A DNA stretch of 64,000 nt from Cornus controversa (lineage: Eukaryota > Streptophyta > Magnoliopsida > Cornales > Cornaceae): assembly GCA_026545225.1 (NCBI GenBank), contig CM048845.1, positions 81,681,033 to 81,745,032 on the forward strand, written 5' to 3'. Below the pieces are notes generated by a model. That model was given only the letters and a program-made list of their open reading frames with translations, searched no databases and was not told where the DNA came from. How positions within the stretch are numbered: the first letter of the stretch is position 1; each line of letters starts with the position of its first letter. Position numbers and translations under genes: made by a program. Shown piece after piece: positions 23,228 through 34,368 of the stretch.

Positions 23228-25843
23228 ATGGATTTGCTGAGTTTTCTACTGGGTGTTCTGTTCATCTGGACTTTGGTTCAAGGCCTACTTTCAATTGCAA
23301 ATGGATCCAAAATTAGTCCGGGTAATCTTCCACCGGGACCGGCACCACTGCCGGTCATCGGAAACATTCTTAAACTCAGCAACCAACCCCACAAGTCTCT
23401 CTCCGAGCTAGCCAAAACATATGGTCCTATCATGACCTTAAAACTAGGCCAAATAACCACAGTGGTCATTTCTTCATCAAACATGGCCAGAGAAATCCTC
23501 CAAAGGCAAGACCTCTCCTTCTCCAACCGATTCATCCCAGACGCAGTCCGATCCCACAACCATCACCTAATCTCTGTGTCTTGGCTACCTGTTTCAACCC
23601 GGTGGCGAAAACTCCGGAAAATCCTCAACTCTCATGTATTTTCAAGTCAAAAATTGGATGCTCAGCAACAGCTGAGGTGCCAACAAGTTGAGGAGCTCAT
23701 TGCCTTTGTCCACCGTAGTTCCAAAGCAGGTGTTGCAGTGGATATAGGACAAGCTGCATTTAGAACTACCCTTAAACTGTTATCAAACACCATATTTTCT
23801 GTGAATTTGATTGACCCAAGTTCTGATATGGCTCAAGAGTTGAAGGAATTAGTTCGGGGTGCGATGGAAGAGGCTGGAAAACCCAATTTGGCTGATTACT
23901 TCCCTGTCCTTGGAAAGTTTGATCTACAAGGTATAAGACGTAGAATGGGGATTCAATTTGAGAAGATGTTTGGGTTTATGGATAGTATGATCAACGAACG
24001 ATTGGAGTTGAGGAAATTTCATGGTTACATCAAGAGCAATGATGTTTTGGATACCCTTCTCAGTATCAGTGAAGATAGTAGCAGTGATGAGATTGATGGA
24101 ATTCACATCCAAAGGCTGTTATCGGTATGTATCATACTATTAATACTCTGTAATCACTAACTTTTTATCATTTTTCTCCAAATCCGAGGATAGTAAAGGG
24201 GTAAACAAAACCATCCCTGTTTTGCCATTTCCGTTCGTTCCCTTCCCCTTCAACTCCCTCAATTAGGTTTAATCCGTGAATCCGATCAGATTTGATTCCA
24301 TACTTACCGTTCGGATTGGTTTTCTAATTTGTCAGTTCGGTGACGAATTAATAAATAAGTAATTCACAAGGATCGAATCTGATAACGAATATGATTTTTA
24401 AAAATACGATCCGATCTGTTATGTGTATAATATATATAATACTAACACTAAACCGAACCCGTTTCCTCCTTTTACTCAATTGTTCTTCACATTCTTTAAT
24501 CTTCTGTAACTAGATTTTCTTTTATTTGTTTTACAAGTAAGAGATATTAATATATTATTGTTACAGAGAACGACTATTGAATAGTGATCTTATCATACTT
24601 CAAAATTTTAATTAATTTGCAGAGGCAAACTATTAAAGCTAATGAACATACTTATAATAGATTATTTTATTTCAATCTCAATCGTGCTAAAAAAAAATTA
24701 AAAAAATTATTAGACTACTTATAAAAGGTCCAATTTGTAAAATCATTAATCTTATCCAATCCAGCGTTTCAAGGATTGGATCGAATCAGTTTAAGCTCCC
24801 ATCGATCAAATTAGTTTCAAATTTTATGAATTTGTTTGGTATCTAATTGGTTTTGGTTTTATATGTAATCCGATCCGTATGCACCCCTACCCCTACCCCT
24901 ACCCCTACCCCTACCCTCAATCCAAGTACACTCTTACTCATAATTAATTCGAATAAGAAATGTTGTACCATTAAAATCAAAAGCAATCTTGTTGTTGCAG
25001 GACAGAATTGGGTAATGCCCTCCATATAGAAGGGAAAAAAATACTTCGGTCTTTATGTAGGAATGTTGCACAATCCATCTAATTCAAACAAGATGTGTTT
25101 TATTTTTATCATTAAAATCAAAGCAACCATTTTACGCTTTGAATTATGATGACCATGCCAATGTCCTTTTTTAGGAGTAATGACTCTGGTGTCATTATTC
25201 AGTGAAGTTACGAGCCTAAACAGACTATATGTCACAGGATCTATTTGCCGCGGGGACAGATACAACTTCAAGCACATTGGAATGGGCAATGGCAGAGATA
25301 CTACACAACCCACAAACTCTTTCGAAAGCCAAAGCTGAGATCGAACAAGTTGTGGGCAAAGGCAAGCCAGTGGAAGAATCAGACATCGCACGCCTACCAT
25401 ACTTACAAGCAATCATGAAAGAGACCTTCAGGCTACATCCTCCAGTGCCATTCTTGATACCTCGCAAAGTTGATGCAAATGTTGAAGTCAATGGCTTCAC
25501 AGTCCCAAAGGGTGCACAAGTGCTAGTAAATGCGTGGGCTATTGGCCGCGATCCAAGTGTATGGGCGAATCATGAATTGTTTATGCCAGAGAGGTTCTTG
25601 GGATCAGACATTGATGTCCGAGGCCACGATTTTGAGCTAATTCCATTTGGCAGTGGAAGGAGAGTGTGTCCCGGAATGCCACTGGCTATTAGGATGGTTC
25701 ACTTGATGTTGGGTTCACTCATAAACTCATTTGACTGGAAGCTTGATGATGGCATTGCAGCAGAGGACATGAACATGGAGGAAAAGTTTGGCATCACCTT
25801 ACAGAAGGCTCAGCCTCTGCTAGCAATCCCCATCCATGTCTAA
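23228..25843 (+). CDS. CYP76: Cytochrome P450, CYP76 family (geraniol 8-hydroxylase-like), copy 2
   Basis: Tandem paralogue of the gene at 9254. Exons 23228-24124 and 25238-25843 (phase-0 GT-AG intron of 1113 bp) give 500 residues. It has one more residue than copy 1 because of an extra serine in the SSSDEID stretch before the splice site. All P450 landmarks are present: [12 protein letters not shown] hinge, AGTDTT I-helix, ETFR, PERF, and [10 protein letters not shown] with Cys443 as heme ligand. Substitutions against copy 1 are scattered and mostly conservative; several lie where CYP76 substrate specificity could shift (for example [11 protein letters not shown] versus [11 protein letters not shown]). 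Its distal promoter is separated by about 5.6 kb of inserted DNA, so its expression may differ from copy 1. The coding region is intact. Confidence 0.93.
24884..24915 (+). repeat. (CCCCTA)n hexamer repeat in the P450 copy 2 intron
   Basis: About five CCCCTA units directly follow gatccgtatgca, which looks like the terminus (TGCACCCCTA) of a hAT-like element. It is probably an expansion of that terminus. The plant telomere unit is CCCTAAA, so this is not telomeric. Confidence 0.75.
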
Positions 25844-26079
25844 AAGCCACAGTCATCTTTAGGCAGTAATATATTAATTACTTGTGAAAACTATATAATG
25901 AATTTTAAGTTTTCAAACTCTTTCACTCAATGTGTAGTAGTAAGTATGTTGTGTTTATCTCTAACGTCTCTTCCCTTTATATTAAGAGCCTAACTATTCA
26001 TCATGGCCACAAGCCAAGTCCATTCCATGACATTTAGTCATTGGACCTAACTGAGTTCTTCGATCTTACTCCTGATTCA
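25844..26079. other. 3' flank of P450 copy 2
   Basis: The first 90-100 bp match the copy 1 3' flank (catctttaggcagtaatata), probably 3' UTR. No gene. Confidence 0.5.
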
Positions 26080-26446
26080 CAGTGACGGACACGGAAATTT
26101 TTGTGAGGAAGCGACCTTTAACCAAAAAAAAATTCAAATTATTGTAATAATTCTATTAAAAAAAAAATTTTACATTATTATTTTTAATTAATTTATTAAA
26201 AAATTAAATGAATTTATTATTTTAAAATTGTTACAAAGAGAGAGAAAGAGAGGGAAAAAGAGAGAGATTTAAAAATAAAAATATTAAGGGGGGGTGTTAC
26301 TTATTAGTGGGTTTTTCTTTTGTAATTTTAGGAGGGACAAAGTCTCGTATACAAGTATATAATACTAAAAGTACAAGTATATGATACTAAAAAAAAATTG
26401 AGTGGGGGCCGATGCCCCCACTGGCCTCAATGTGTGTGCGCGCCTG
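26080..26446. mobile_element. Possible small hAT-like element
   Basis: Starts CAGTGACGGACAC and ends GTGTGCGCGCCTG, imperfect inverted ends with CAG/CTG termini. Both sides carry ctcctga (left about 26069-26075, right about 26445-26452), which could reflect an imperfect target duplication. The interior is non-coding. Confidence 0.4.
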
Positions 26447-26895
26447 CTCCTGAACAGCTCGGGTAAAAGCTTGTATAATCGATTATCATTGCTTACAAAC
26501 AAATCAAGAGCAAGTAGCCCTAGTGTGGCTGGGAGAAGATAGGGGAACCAAAATATATGCAAGACACATTGACCAGAAAAACCCACCCCAAATAATTAAG
26601 TATTCTCCAACATTGAAGTTGAGTTGGATTGATCACAATGAAGAAATTGTCTTCAAATATATCATTGTTGGCACTTGGCAGTAACACAGGTCAAGTGAAT
26701 GAAAACTTTTCATTTAGAGATTGAATATAGGCAGTTCAAGAAAACTATGGCATTCCTGTTCTTATGATATATAAATTGAATAACTGAAGTAGCAGGAGGC
26801 CTTTTTCAAAATGCCAATGAAGTATTATTTACCACATATAAGGAAAATTAAATAGATCGATTACAAAAATGCTTGTTAGAGAGAAGGCATACGAA

Positions 26896-26968
26896 GCGCC
26901 TGTAGCTCAGTGGATAGAGCGTCTGTTTCCTAAGCAGAAAGTCGTAGGTTCGACCCCTACCTGGCGCG
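26896..26968 (+). tRNA. tRNA-Arg(CCU): tRNA-Arg (anticodon CCU)
   Basis: A 73-nt cloverleaf can be drawn: acceptor GCGCCTG with CTGGCGC (one T-T mismatch at pair 6:67), D arm GCTC/GAGC, anticodon stem TCTGT/GCAGA with loop TTCCTAA (anticodon CCT), T arm GTAGG/CCTAC with loop TTCGACC, and discriminator G. There is no intron and no encoded CCA. A T-rich stretch (ttcttttct) about 20 bases downstream can act as the Pol III terminator. It decodes AGG codons. Confidence 0.95.
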
Positions 26969-27207
26969 TAAACCCTCAATTGTCTAATTCTTTTCTAAAC
27001 TGGTAATTTGCGGTCTCTTTCTAATTTCTGTAATCCGGTTGTTTTGGATTACGACATTTGTCAAGACACTAGGCCATATCTTTTTTGTCTTTTTGTTTTC
27101 CCACAAGCATAGACATATCTTTTTTATTAACTGAACAGTCAAGACTAGCCTTTAATATCCCATTCCAATCCATACCTTCCTTGAGTAACCCATTCCAATC
27201 ATGTAAG
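26969..27207. other. Spacer between tRNA and MITE
   Basis: No feature beyond the Pol III terminator T-run. It contains a short direct repeat of cccattccaatc (about 27159 and 27189). Confidence 0.4.
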
Positions 27208-27636
27208 TAGTGCTGCAAATGAATAAGGTTGAATTCGATTTCTAGACTCATTTAATAAACGATTTGATCATAAACAATATTGTATTCGGCTCATGAACAT
27301 AAAACACATATATGTTCGTGAACATAAACTCATTTAAGATTCATAAATACGTTTATAAATAAATATTTGTGAACCGATTCGTATAAGATTCACGAACACG
27401 TTCATAAACATAAGTTTCTAAGTTCATAAACATATTCATGAATATAGACTTATGTAGGCTCGTTTATATTTACGAACAAGTTAAATAATCTTGAATACCA
27501 ACTCAAATGAATTTTGTTATTAAACGTGCCAAGCTCGAACTCAAATTTTTTAAGTTAACAAAAGATCGAGCTGAAACTTACAGATTCAAACTCTACTCAA
27601 TTCAATTCAATTCAATTGATTTGCATCCCTACCCTA
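27208..27636. mobile_element. hAT-type MITE with 8-bp target duplication
   Basis: A 429-bp element beginning TAGTGCTGCAAATGA and ending TTTGCATCCCTACCCTA, which are imperfect inverted ends. The flanks CATGTAAG (27200-27207) and CATATAAG (27637-27644) agree at 7 of 8 bases, and an 8-bp duplication is characteristic of hAT transposition. The interior is rich in ttcatgaacata/ttcgtgaacataa motifs and has no ORF. Confidence 0.65.
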
Positions 27637-27644
27637 CATATAAG

Positions 27645-29494
27645 TAGATGTTATGGAGGTGAGTTCATCTTGATCCAAATAAATAACGTATATGTCCAGA
27701 ACTGAGCCTAAACAAGTTCACTGCCATTTTCATTTCCATTAGTTGAATGTTTTAAGAAATACCTCATTTGCCTATAAAGTATAAACTAAATTTAAGAGGC
27801 TATCGTTTAAACTAAATTATGGTATGATAACTGGATTCCTTGTGGGCCCAATTGCCCCTTTTTAAGGCAGATGACATTATTCATGCGTCAAATTTAAGTA
27901 GGAAAACCCTTAGAAGTATCGTTGTGGACAGAGTAGGAGTAGATAGGGCTGCCAAAATTATCACACATTTATTCGGTACAGAGCAATTATTCTCATGTTA
28001 GAAGATGATAGCTTTACTATTTTTTCTTAGAGCTACATTTTGTTTTAAAGAAAATAATATTAAAAAATGAAAGTAAAAAAAAGTTTCTTACAAATAAAAG
28101 AAATATTATTTTCTTACAAGCATTTCTTTTAGTTAGAATGAAAATTTTATATAATAATAATAATAATAAAAAACTGTAGGACAATATTATTTTGTAATTG
28201 AGAAAAATGAAAAATTTACAAGCAAATACACTTTATTTTCTCGTAAACAAGCTTTGATAGAAATTAAAGCTTTTGCGCAATGATAATGTTATTTTATTGT
28301 GATATAAAAGTACAGAGATGAGACTGTCTAATTTTTTTTAGACCCCACAATCTCTCATGCACCGGGATAGTCATTTTTTACTTTTCAATCTCAAAATTTA
28401 TATAGGACCTAAATTAGGGGTCGCAAATGAGTGAGTCGAGCCGAGCTCAAGCTTCTTTGAGCACAACTAGTTTGTTTGTGGGCTCAACTAATGCTTAGTT
28501 TGAAATTGTGACGAGGTTGAAAAATTAAGTTCGGACTTGACTCGTCATTATTTTAGAAAGTTCAGACTAGACTCATCTAATAACAAAAATTGTTCGGACT
28601 CGATTTGAGCTTGCGTTAAATATTGTTTTGACTTATTCGTGAACTTATACAAGTCATACAAGCCTAAGTTGATAAATATGTTCACGAATTTATGTTCATA
28701 AATTTATACAAGATCTATACAAATTTATGTTTATGAATATGTTTACAAACATATATAAATTTACATGAACTTATTTCACAAACCTATATAAGTTGTTCTC
28801 AATATTTTTTAGAATTGACTTGTTTAATAAACGAGTTTAAAGGTGGAGTTCCAATTCAATTAATTTATTTAACCAATGAATTTGAACCGAGTTTTCGAGG
28901 TGGGGGTAGAAATGTAGAGGTCAATGCTGAGCAGCCCATTTATACCAAGCGATGTCGTTTCAGTGCAAATCTGCAAGTCTGCAACATAAATTTACGTGTA
29001 CAAAAGAATCAGACAACCTCGCAAGAATATAGTATCCAGAAACGAGCCTACGATTTAGAGAATGTTACCGCTGATAAAGCCTCTCATTGGTCAATTAGAA
29101 TCAACAACACTTGGCGAATCACGTGCAACTCACGTGATATCATTTTCACTCAAAGAAAAGACACGAGAACAAAATAAAGTAGACTACAACGACCACGTAC
29201 AATCATATACACACAAATTGAGAATCTAATTATTTTGTTCATCTTTTCCATCCAACGGATAAGAAATCCCCATTCCCCTCAAATCTAAACATCCACCGCA
29301 CGATTAGATCTACTCCATATTCTCAACCCCTACATTTCTTCACACACACCCCATCACATATTCACAAGTGTTCACTCCTCCCAGATCTACTCTCTTTATT
29401 TCTCTCTAACTATACACTGTACACACACACAGAGCGATATAGAGAGAGAAAGTGAAGCATTTACATTTGTTCCGTATTTGTTCCCATTTTGCCC
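27645..29494. other. Intergenic, repeat fragment, promoter and 5' UTR of the translocator gene
   Basis: A hAT-like terminus TAGGGGTCGCAAATGAG at about 28414 starts a fragment with ttcacgaatttatgttcat motifs related to the MITE at 27208. Sequence becomes less AT-rich from about 29250. A CA/GA-rich leader (acacacacacagagcgatat, then agagagagaaagtg) before 29495 is probably the 5' UTR. No other gene is seen. Confidence 0.45.
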
Positions 29495-30855
29495 ATGGTG
29501 GAGGCGCAGTCATGGACCACACGGCGGGGCAGCAATCCGCGGTTGGAGACGACGGAGCAAGTGCTCGACATTCCTGCCACGCCGCCGGGAGATGTACGGA
29601 ACAGCTCTGCCGCCGGCCGATCGATGCTTTCTCCGACCGTCGTGACGGCGGCGAGCATCGCCTCGTGGTACTTCTCTAACATCGGAGTTCTCCTCCTCAA
29701 CAAGTACCTCCTAAGCATCTACGGTTACCGATATCCTATCTTCCTCACAATGCTCCACATGCTCTCCTCCTCCGCCTACAGCTTCGCCGCCGTCCGGTGG
29801 CTCCAGATCGTCCCCTTCCAGCACATCCTCTCCCGCCGCCAGTTCCTCAAGATCGCCGCCCTCAGCGTCATCTTCTGCTTCTCCGTCGTCTGCGGCAACA
29901 CCTCCCTCCGGTACAGTTGATAGATTGAAACAAATAACACATTTGATTATGAATTCTATTGTGATAGATTGACAAATGCACACATATATACACACACACA
30001 CATATATATATATATACACACACACCGACGAATCAATAGTTCAAGTAACACATTTTCTTCATGTCAAATAATTAGGGAAATATTCAATAACATGCCTTTC
30101 GTTTCAATAATGCCTACTTGCAGCAATGAAATTATATTGTTTCTAGGACGATCTATTTCAAAAGTTGAAGCTGTTATTGACGTTGTAATTTAGTTATTTA
30201 TACCCGTAATAGGTACCTTCCTGTTTCGTTCAATCAAGCAATCGGAGCCACCACTCCTTTCTTCACTGCGATCTTCGCTTTCTTGATCACCTGCAAGAAA
30301 GAATCGGCGGAGGTGTACCTCTCACTTTTACCAGTCGTGTTCGGTATAGTTTTGGCAAGTAATAGTGAGCCTCTGTTTCACTTTTTTGGATTCCTGGTCT
30401 GTATTGGCTCAACGGCTGGTCGAGCATTGAAATCGGTGGTACAGGGTTTACTCCTGAGCTCTGAAGCAGAAAAATTGAACTCTATGAATCTTTTACTCTA
30501 TATGGCTCCAATGGCGGCATTGGTTCTGCTTCCATTTACTTTGTATATAGAAGGGAATGTGCTTGCAATTACGATTGAGAAGGCGAAGAGTGACTCGTTT
30601 ATTGTGTTCTTGTTGTTTGCCAATGCCACTGTGGCGTATTTGGTGAACTTGACCAATTTTTTGGTCACGAAGCATACCAGCGCTCTGACATTGCAGGTTT
30701 TGGGGAATGCAAAAGCGGCAGTGGCAGCGGTGGTTTCGGTTATGATATTCAGGAATCCGGTGACAGTGATGGGGATGACAGGGTTTGCAGTGACGATAAT
30801 GGGTGTGGTGCTTTACAGCGAGGCGAAGAAGAGATCAAAAGTTACAGCTCACTGA
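29495..30855 (+). CDS. Nucleotide-sugar / triose-phosphate-type translocator (At1g12500-like)
   Basis: A multi-pass membrane carrier of the plant drug/metabolite-transporter superfamily, in the group that moves nucleotide sugars or sugar phosphates into the Golgi/ER. The exact substrate is not readable. Exons 29495-29910 and 30213-30855, joined inside a CGG codon by a 302-bp GT-AG intron, give 352 residues, the normal length. A hydrophilic N-terminus ([16 protein letters not shown]) is followed by about ten hydrophobic segments with the family signatures [42 protein letters not shown] and [16 protein letters not shown]. The C-terminus is lysine-rich (EAKKRSK). ATG 29495 was chosen; nothing in frame upstream is better. 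Exon 1 is distinctly GC-rich at third positions while exon 2 is not. Appears intact. Confidence 0.9.
29981..30026. repeat. CA/TA microsatellite in the translocator intron
   Basis: Alternating acacac and atatat runs within the 302-bp intron. Confidence 0.75.
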
Positions 30856-33800
30856 AAGCAATAACTGATTTGGTTCAAAGTTGTCGGAGATAAATACACG
30901 GTGCGGCTCGTTTCCCTTCAATTTGATGCTCTATTTTTTGGTTATCTTACTCTGATTAAAGTTCTCAATGGTGGGAAAAAAAGAGAATTGGAATAGAAGG
31001 TTAAGTGATTTGATGATTCAATTGTATAGGATGATGAACTAGGGAAAAGGGTTAATTTTTGCTCTTTTTCTACTTTAATTCTTGTTGATTGAAGTGGTTC
31101 AGAGAATAAATTCTCTCTTTCACTTTCCCCTTGGTGTAACTTTCCATACTTGATTCCTGCAATTGAAACACGTAGAAAGACTGGTTCTTCATGTTCTATT
31201 CTTCTTGTATCTGTGGGGGTAAATCACCCCCACTTCATTTTGTCAAAAAATATGCCCCGTTACTTTTCTGATTCATTATGCAATTCCATTCTTTTTCACT
31301 GTATATTTGTGCATACATTGGCTATTCTTTTATATTCTTATTGAAGCTTTTAGTCTTCTTTATTTTTGGGTTTCACCGTATAGTTAATGTGCTTCAATTT
31401 AGTTTTATAAAAAACCAAAATAGAGGAAGAAAGGCGCAGGTTTAGATGTGCTTGTATTTAATGGATTGCTTATATCATGCTTATAGTGTTTAAATATTAT
31501 TGAATCTTATAGCCTATCACTCCAACCCGGGAGTGATGTAAGATTCCATACTTCTTTATTTTGGGCTATTGAGCGAGCACGAATGAATTGGTCTGAACAA
31601 AGCTCTTGCACAAATTGTACTAGATGATTTTGCTAAGATGGACTATACCTAGGGGCTAGCCCTCTCCTTGCACATATAGCCCGGAAATCTGGATTAAAGT
31701 GGGATTCTATAAGAATGACTACTGAGGACTTCACCAAGCTAGCTAACACCTATGTATTGAAAATGATGTGAAAAAAAGAAAGAAAGAAAAGAAAAGAAAA
31801 AAGCAACAAAACATTTTAATTCCATGGACATCCAAATGTAACCTCAGTCAATGTCTTCACAATAACATCTGTAATGATCAGTTTGTGCTATCGAGAAAAT
31901 AGAAAAGGAGGGAAAAGCTGGAATCTGATAGTGGCCATTCTAATCAAAATGATTTTACAAAAATCTCTTTTTTGGTTAAACAGCATAGCATGCATAAATT
32001 GGCTTGATCTGAGTTCTTGCCTATTGTAGGATTATAATTGTGCTGTTGATATCATGATTTCCATTTGCTGTACAAAAATATTGGGAAATTTATATTCTTG
32101 CTTTTCCTTTTAGGTGGAGGTTTCATTTTTCCCAATGAACCCCCATTTGGTTGTGGACCTTTGTTGCACTCTGATAACAGTTCTTTCCATTACATTTTAT
32201 AAATGGAATGTGGGATTTCGAAGAGAACATAATAGTCAGTTTCTGGTTTTCATTTGCTAGCTAGTCTTTGTTATATTTTGGTGAACTTACAGCTAGCCCT
32301 GAGTGATCTAAGCTTTCGGTTCAAAAGTTCATGTTACCTAGTCTGCTAAAACGGATAAGAAACGAATAGAAATTTGGTTTTCTGACTTCTTGAATGAATG
32401 ATCAAATACCAACCATTTATGTCGAGCAGTATGCACCAAGTGTTAGCTTGTGAGTATTGTATTTGCCATCCATAAGTTACAAGGTCTCACAGGTTGGTTT
32501 TGTTGTTTTGCTTTCTTTTTCCATACAAGTAAAGAGTTTTATTTTATTTTATACATGCGATGGCTCTCTCTATCTCGACCGATATATATATATCTACATA
32601 CATACGTGTATATTAATATATATCTGGCAGAGTTTGGTCTGTGTCAAGCCACAATATTGTATTAGTGCGGTGGCCATGGGGTGAGGTTTATCCCAAGAGT
32701 AGGAGTGGGACATGGCAACATGCACATTGCTTTAACTTTGGGTGGCCGTTGAGACCTCTTTGTCTGCATACCTATCTAAAATTTAATGTGTTGGTTGAAG
32801 ATCCATTATAATCCTCTACGCGAAGAAATACTGATAAAATATAAATAAAAGCACAAATGTGGCCAGCCTAGTTCAGTTCTGGGTTGGTTGAGCATGGACT
32901 TGGTCAAACTTGGGGTGTGTAACTTGTGTTATGCCTCGACCAGCTCCGATGAGCATGTGCTTGATGATTGGCTTGACAGTTTTAGAAAAGGTCATAGTAG
33001 GGCTATATAAATGGATCCAACTAAATTGAAAAACTCTTTCATTTATGAAATTAATTTCAGTTTGGACTTTGTAGTGAGCTTCGGTGGTGACAGGCGAACC
33101 AAACTGGCCGGTGAAGTTGAAGATCGTCTAATATTGATGAAAGTTGATTTGAAAATAACATTGTTATAAATTAAATTATAAAATATGTAACAAAAAAATT
33201 TCTACCTGCCTTGAAAAAATTAAATTATAAAACATCGGACTTATCCTTTACACTTTAAACTCACTTTTTAACTAAAATAATACAATATTAGGTAAGAGCA
33301 GAAATGCTTACAGATAATGGAAATTTTTGAATAACAGTGAAGGCATGTGTAATTATACTATACTCAAGGGAGGCTATGTTCGTTAAAACACAAGTTTAGT
33401 GATCATGAACCAAAGCCTAACATGGGTAAAATCAACTTATTTACTAAAATCGAGTGAGTTTAAACTCGAACTCTTAGCCTAACATGGTTCAAAATCAGCT
33501 TATTTACCAAACGAGCTCAAAAATCGAGCGAGGTTAAACTCAACTCATTTACTTTATAAACGAGCTGATCCTAAGTACCTCAGTTCACTTGCAACCCAAG
33601 TTGTAAGGTGCTTACTTCAATTGAATATGAAACCATGGAAGTACTCTCGTGGTAAGCAGCATTTTTCATTTGTTCCAAAAAGAATTCAAAGCAGCTATTA
33701 GTCAATACCAGTCCGAACAATTCTAAGATGAGGACTCCCAACTCTGGATTCTCACTCGAGTTCAATCTCATGCTCAGGCAGCTAGGTTTGATATTAAAAC

Positions 33801-34368
33801 ACTTTTGAAGATTCCTCAGTATGTCTCCAAATAGTGGGGTTAACAGTTAACTACCATGATGAATCCCACAACTCCACATAAACAGCCATAAATAAAGAAC
33901 ATTCACGAACTCCTAATCATAAACAAGATGAGGAAACATTTATAAAGCAACCCAAACCATCTTTCACCAAGTTCCATCTTTATAATAGGAGCTTATAACA
34001 TATTATTGCCAAGATCCCAAAAAGGCATAAACTAAAAATAGTGGTGGGGTTACAAGTTCTCAACTAAGTGATCAGAACATAACTAATGGATCCAAAGTCC
34101 TTGCCATATGACTTTCTCAACAAAATAAGCCTGTGGGACATCTGTTTTATTAGCAGATGGAACTATTATTATCTCCCCAGTTCTTCACATTGGACTAGTA
34201 TCTTTTAGAAATTAGACGATTCCAAGAACTATACACTAACTTGGACAGTGACACACAGAAAAATACCTCGGTTCTCATTACAAGATCCCAAGAGCTACAC
34301 ACTTTAATTTAATACACACAAAGTAGTACAAATTTCAAAATCGGAAGGAAATGTAGAATGGTTCATCA
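30856..34368. other. Intergenic between two convergent genes
   Basis: 3' flanks of the translocator (+) and CCS (-). No exon-like sequence found on either strand. Short ORFs here are AT-rich and lack family resemblance. A repeat-like stretch with aacatgg, aaatc and aacgagct phrases lies at about 33410-33590, and a TA/CA microsatellite near 32580-32620. Confidence 0.5.

Noticed and set aside
24884..24915. Interstitial telomere repeat
   Set aside because: The unit is CCCCTA, not the plant CCCTAAA, and it continues a transposon-like terminus.
29711..30025. - strand ORF over the translocator exon 1
   Set aside because: It is a shadow of GC-rich coding sequence, with a composition biased to Gly/Asp/Glu and Ala and no family resemblance.
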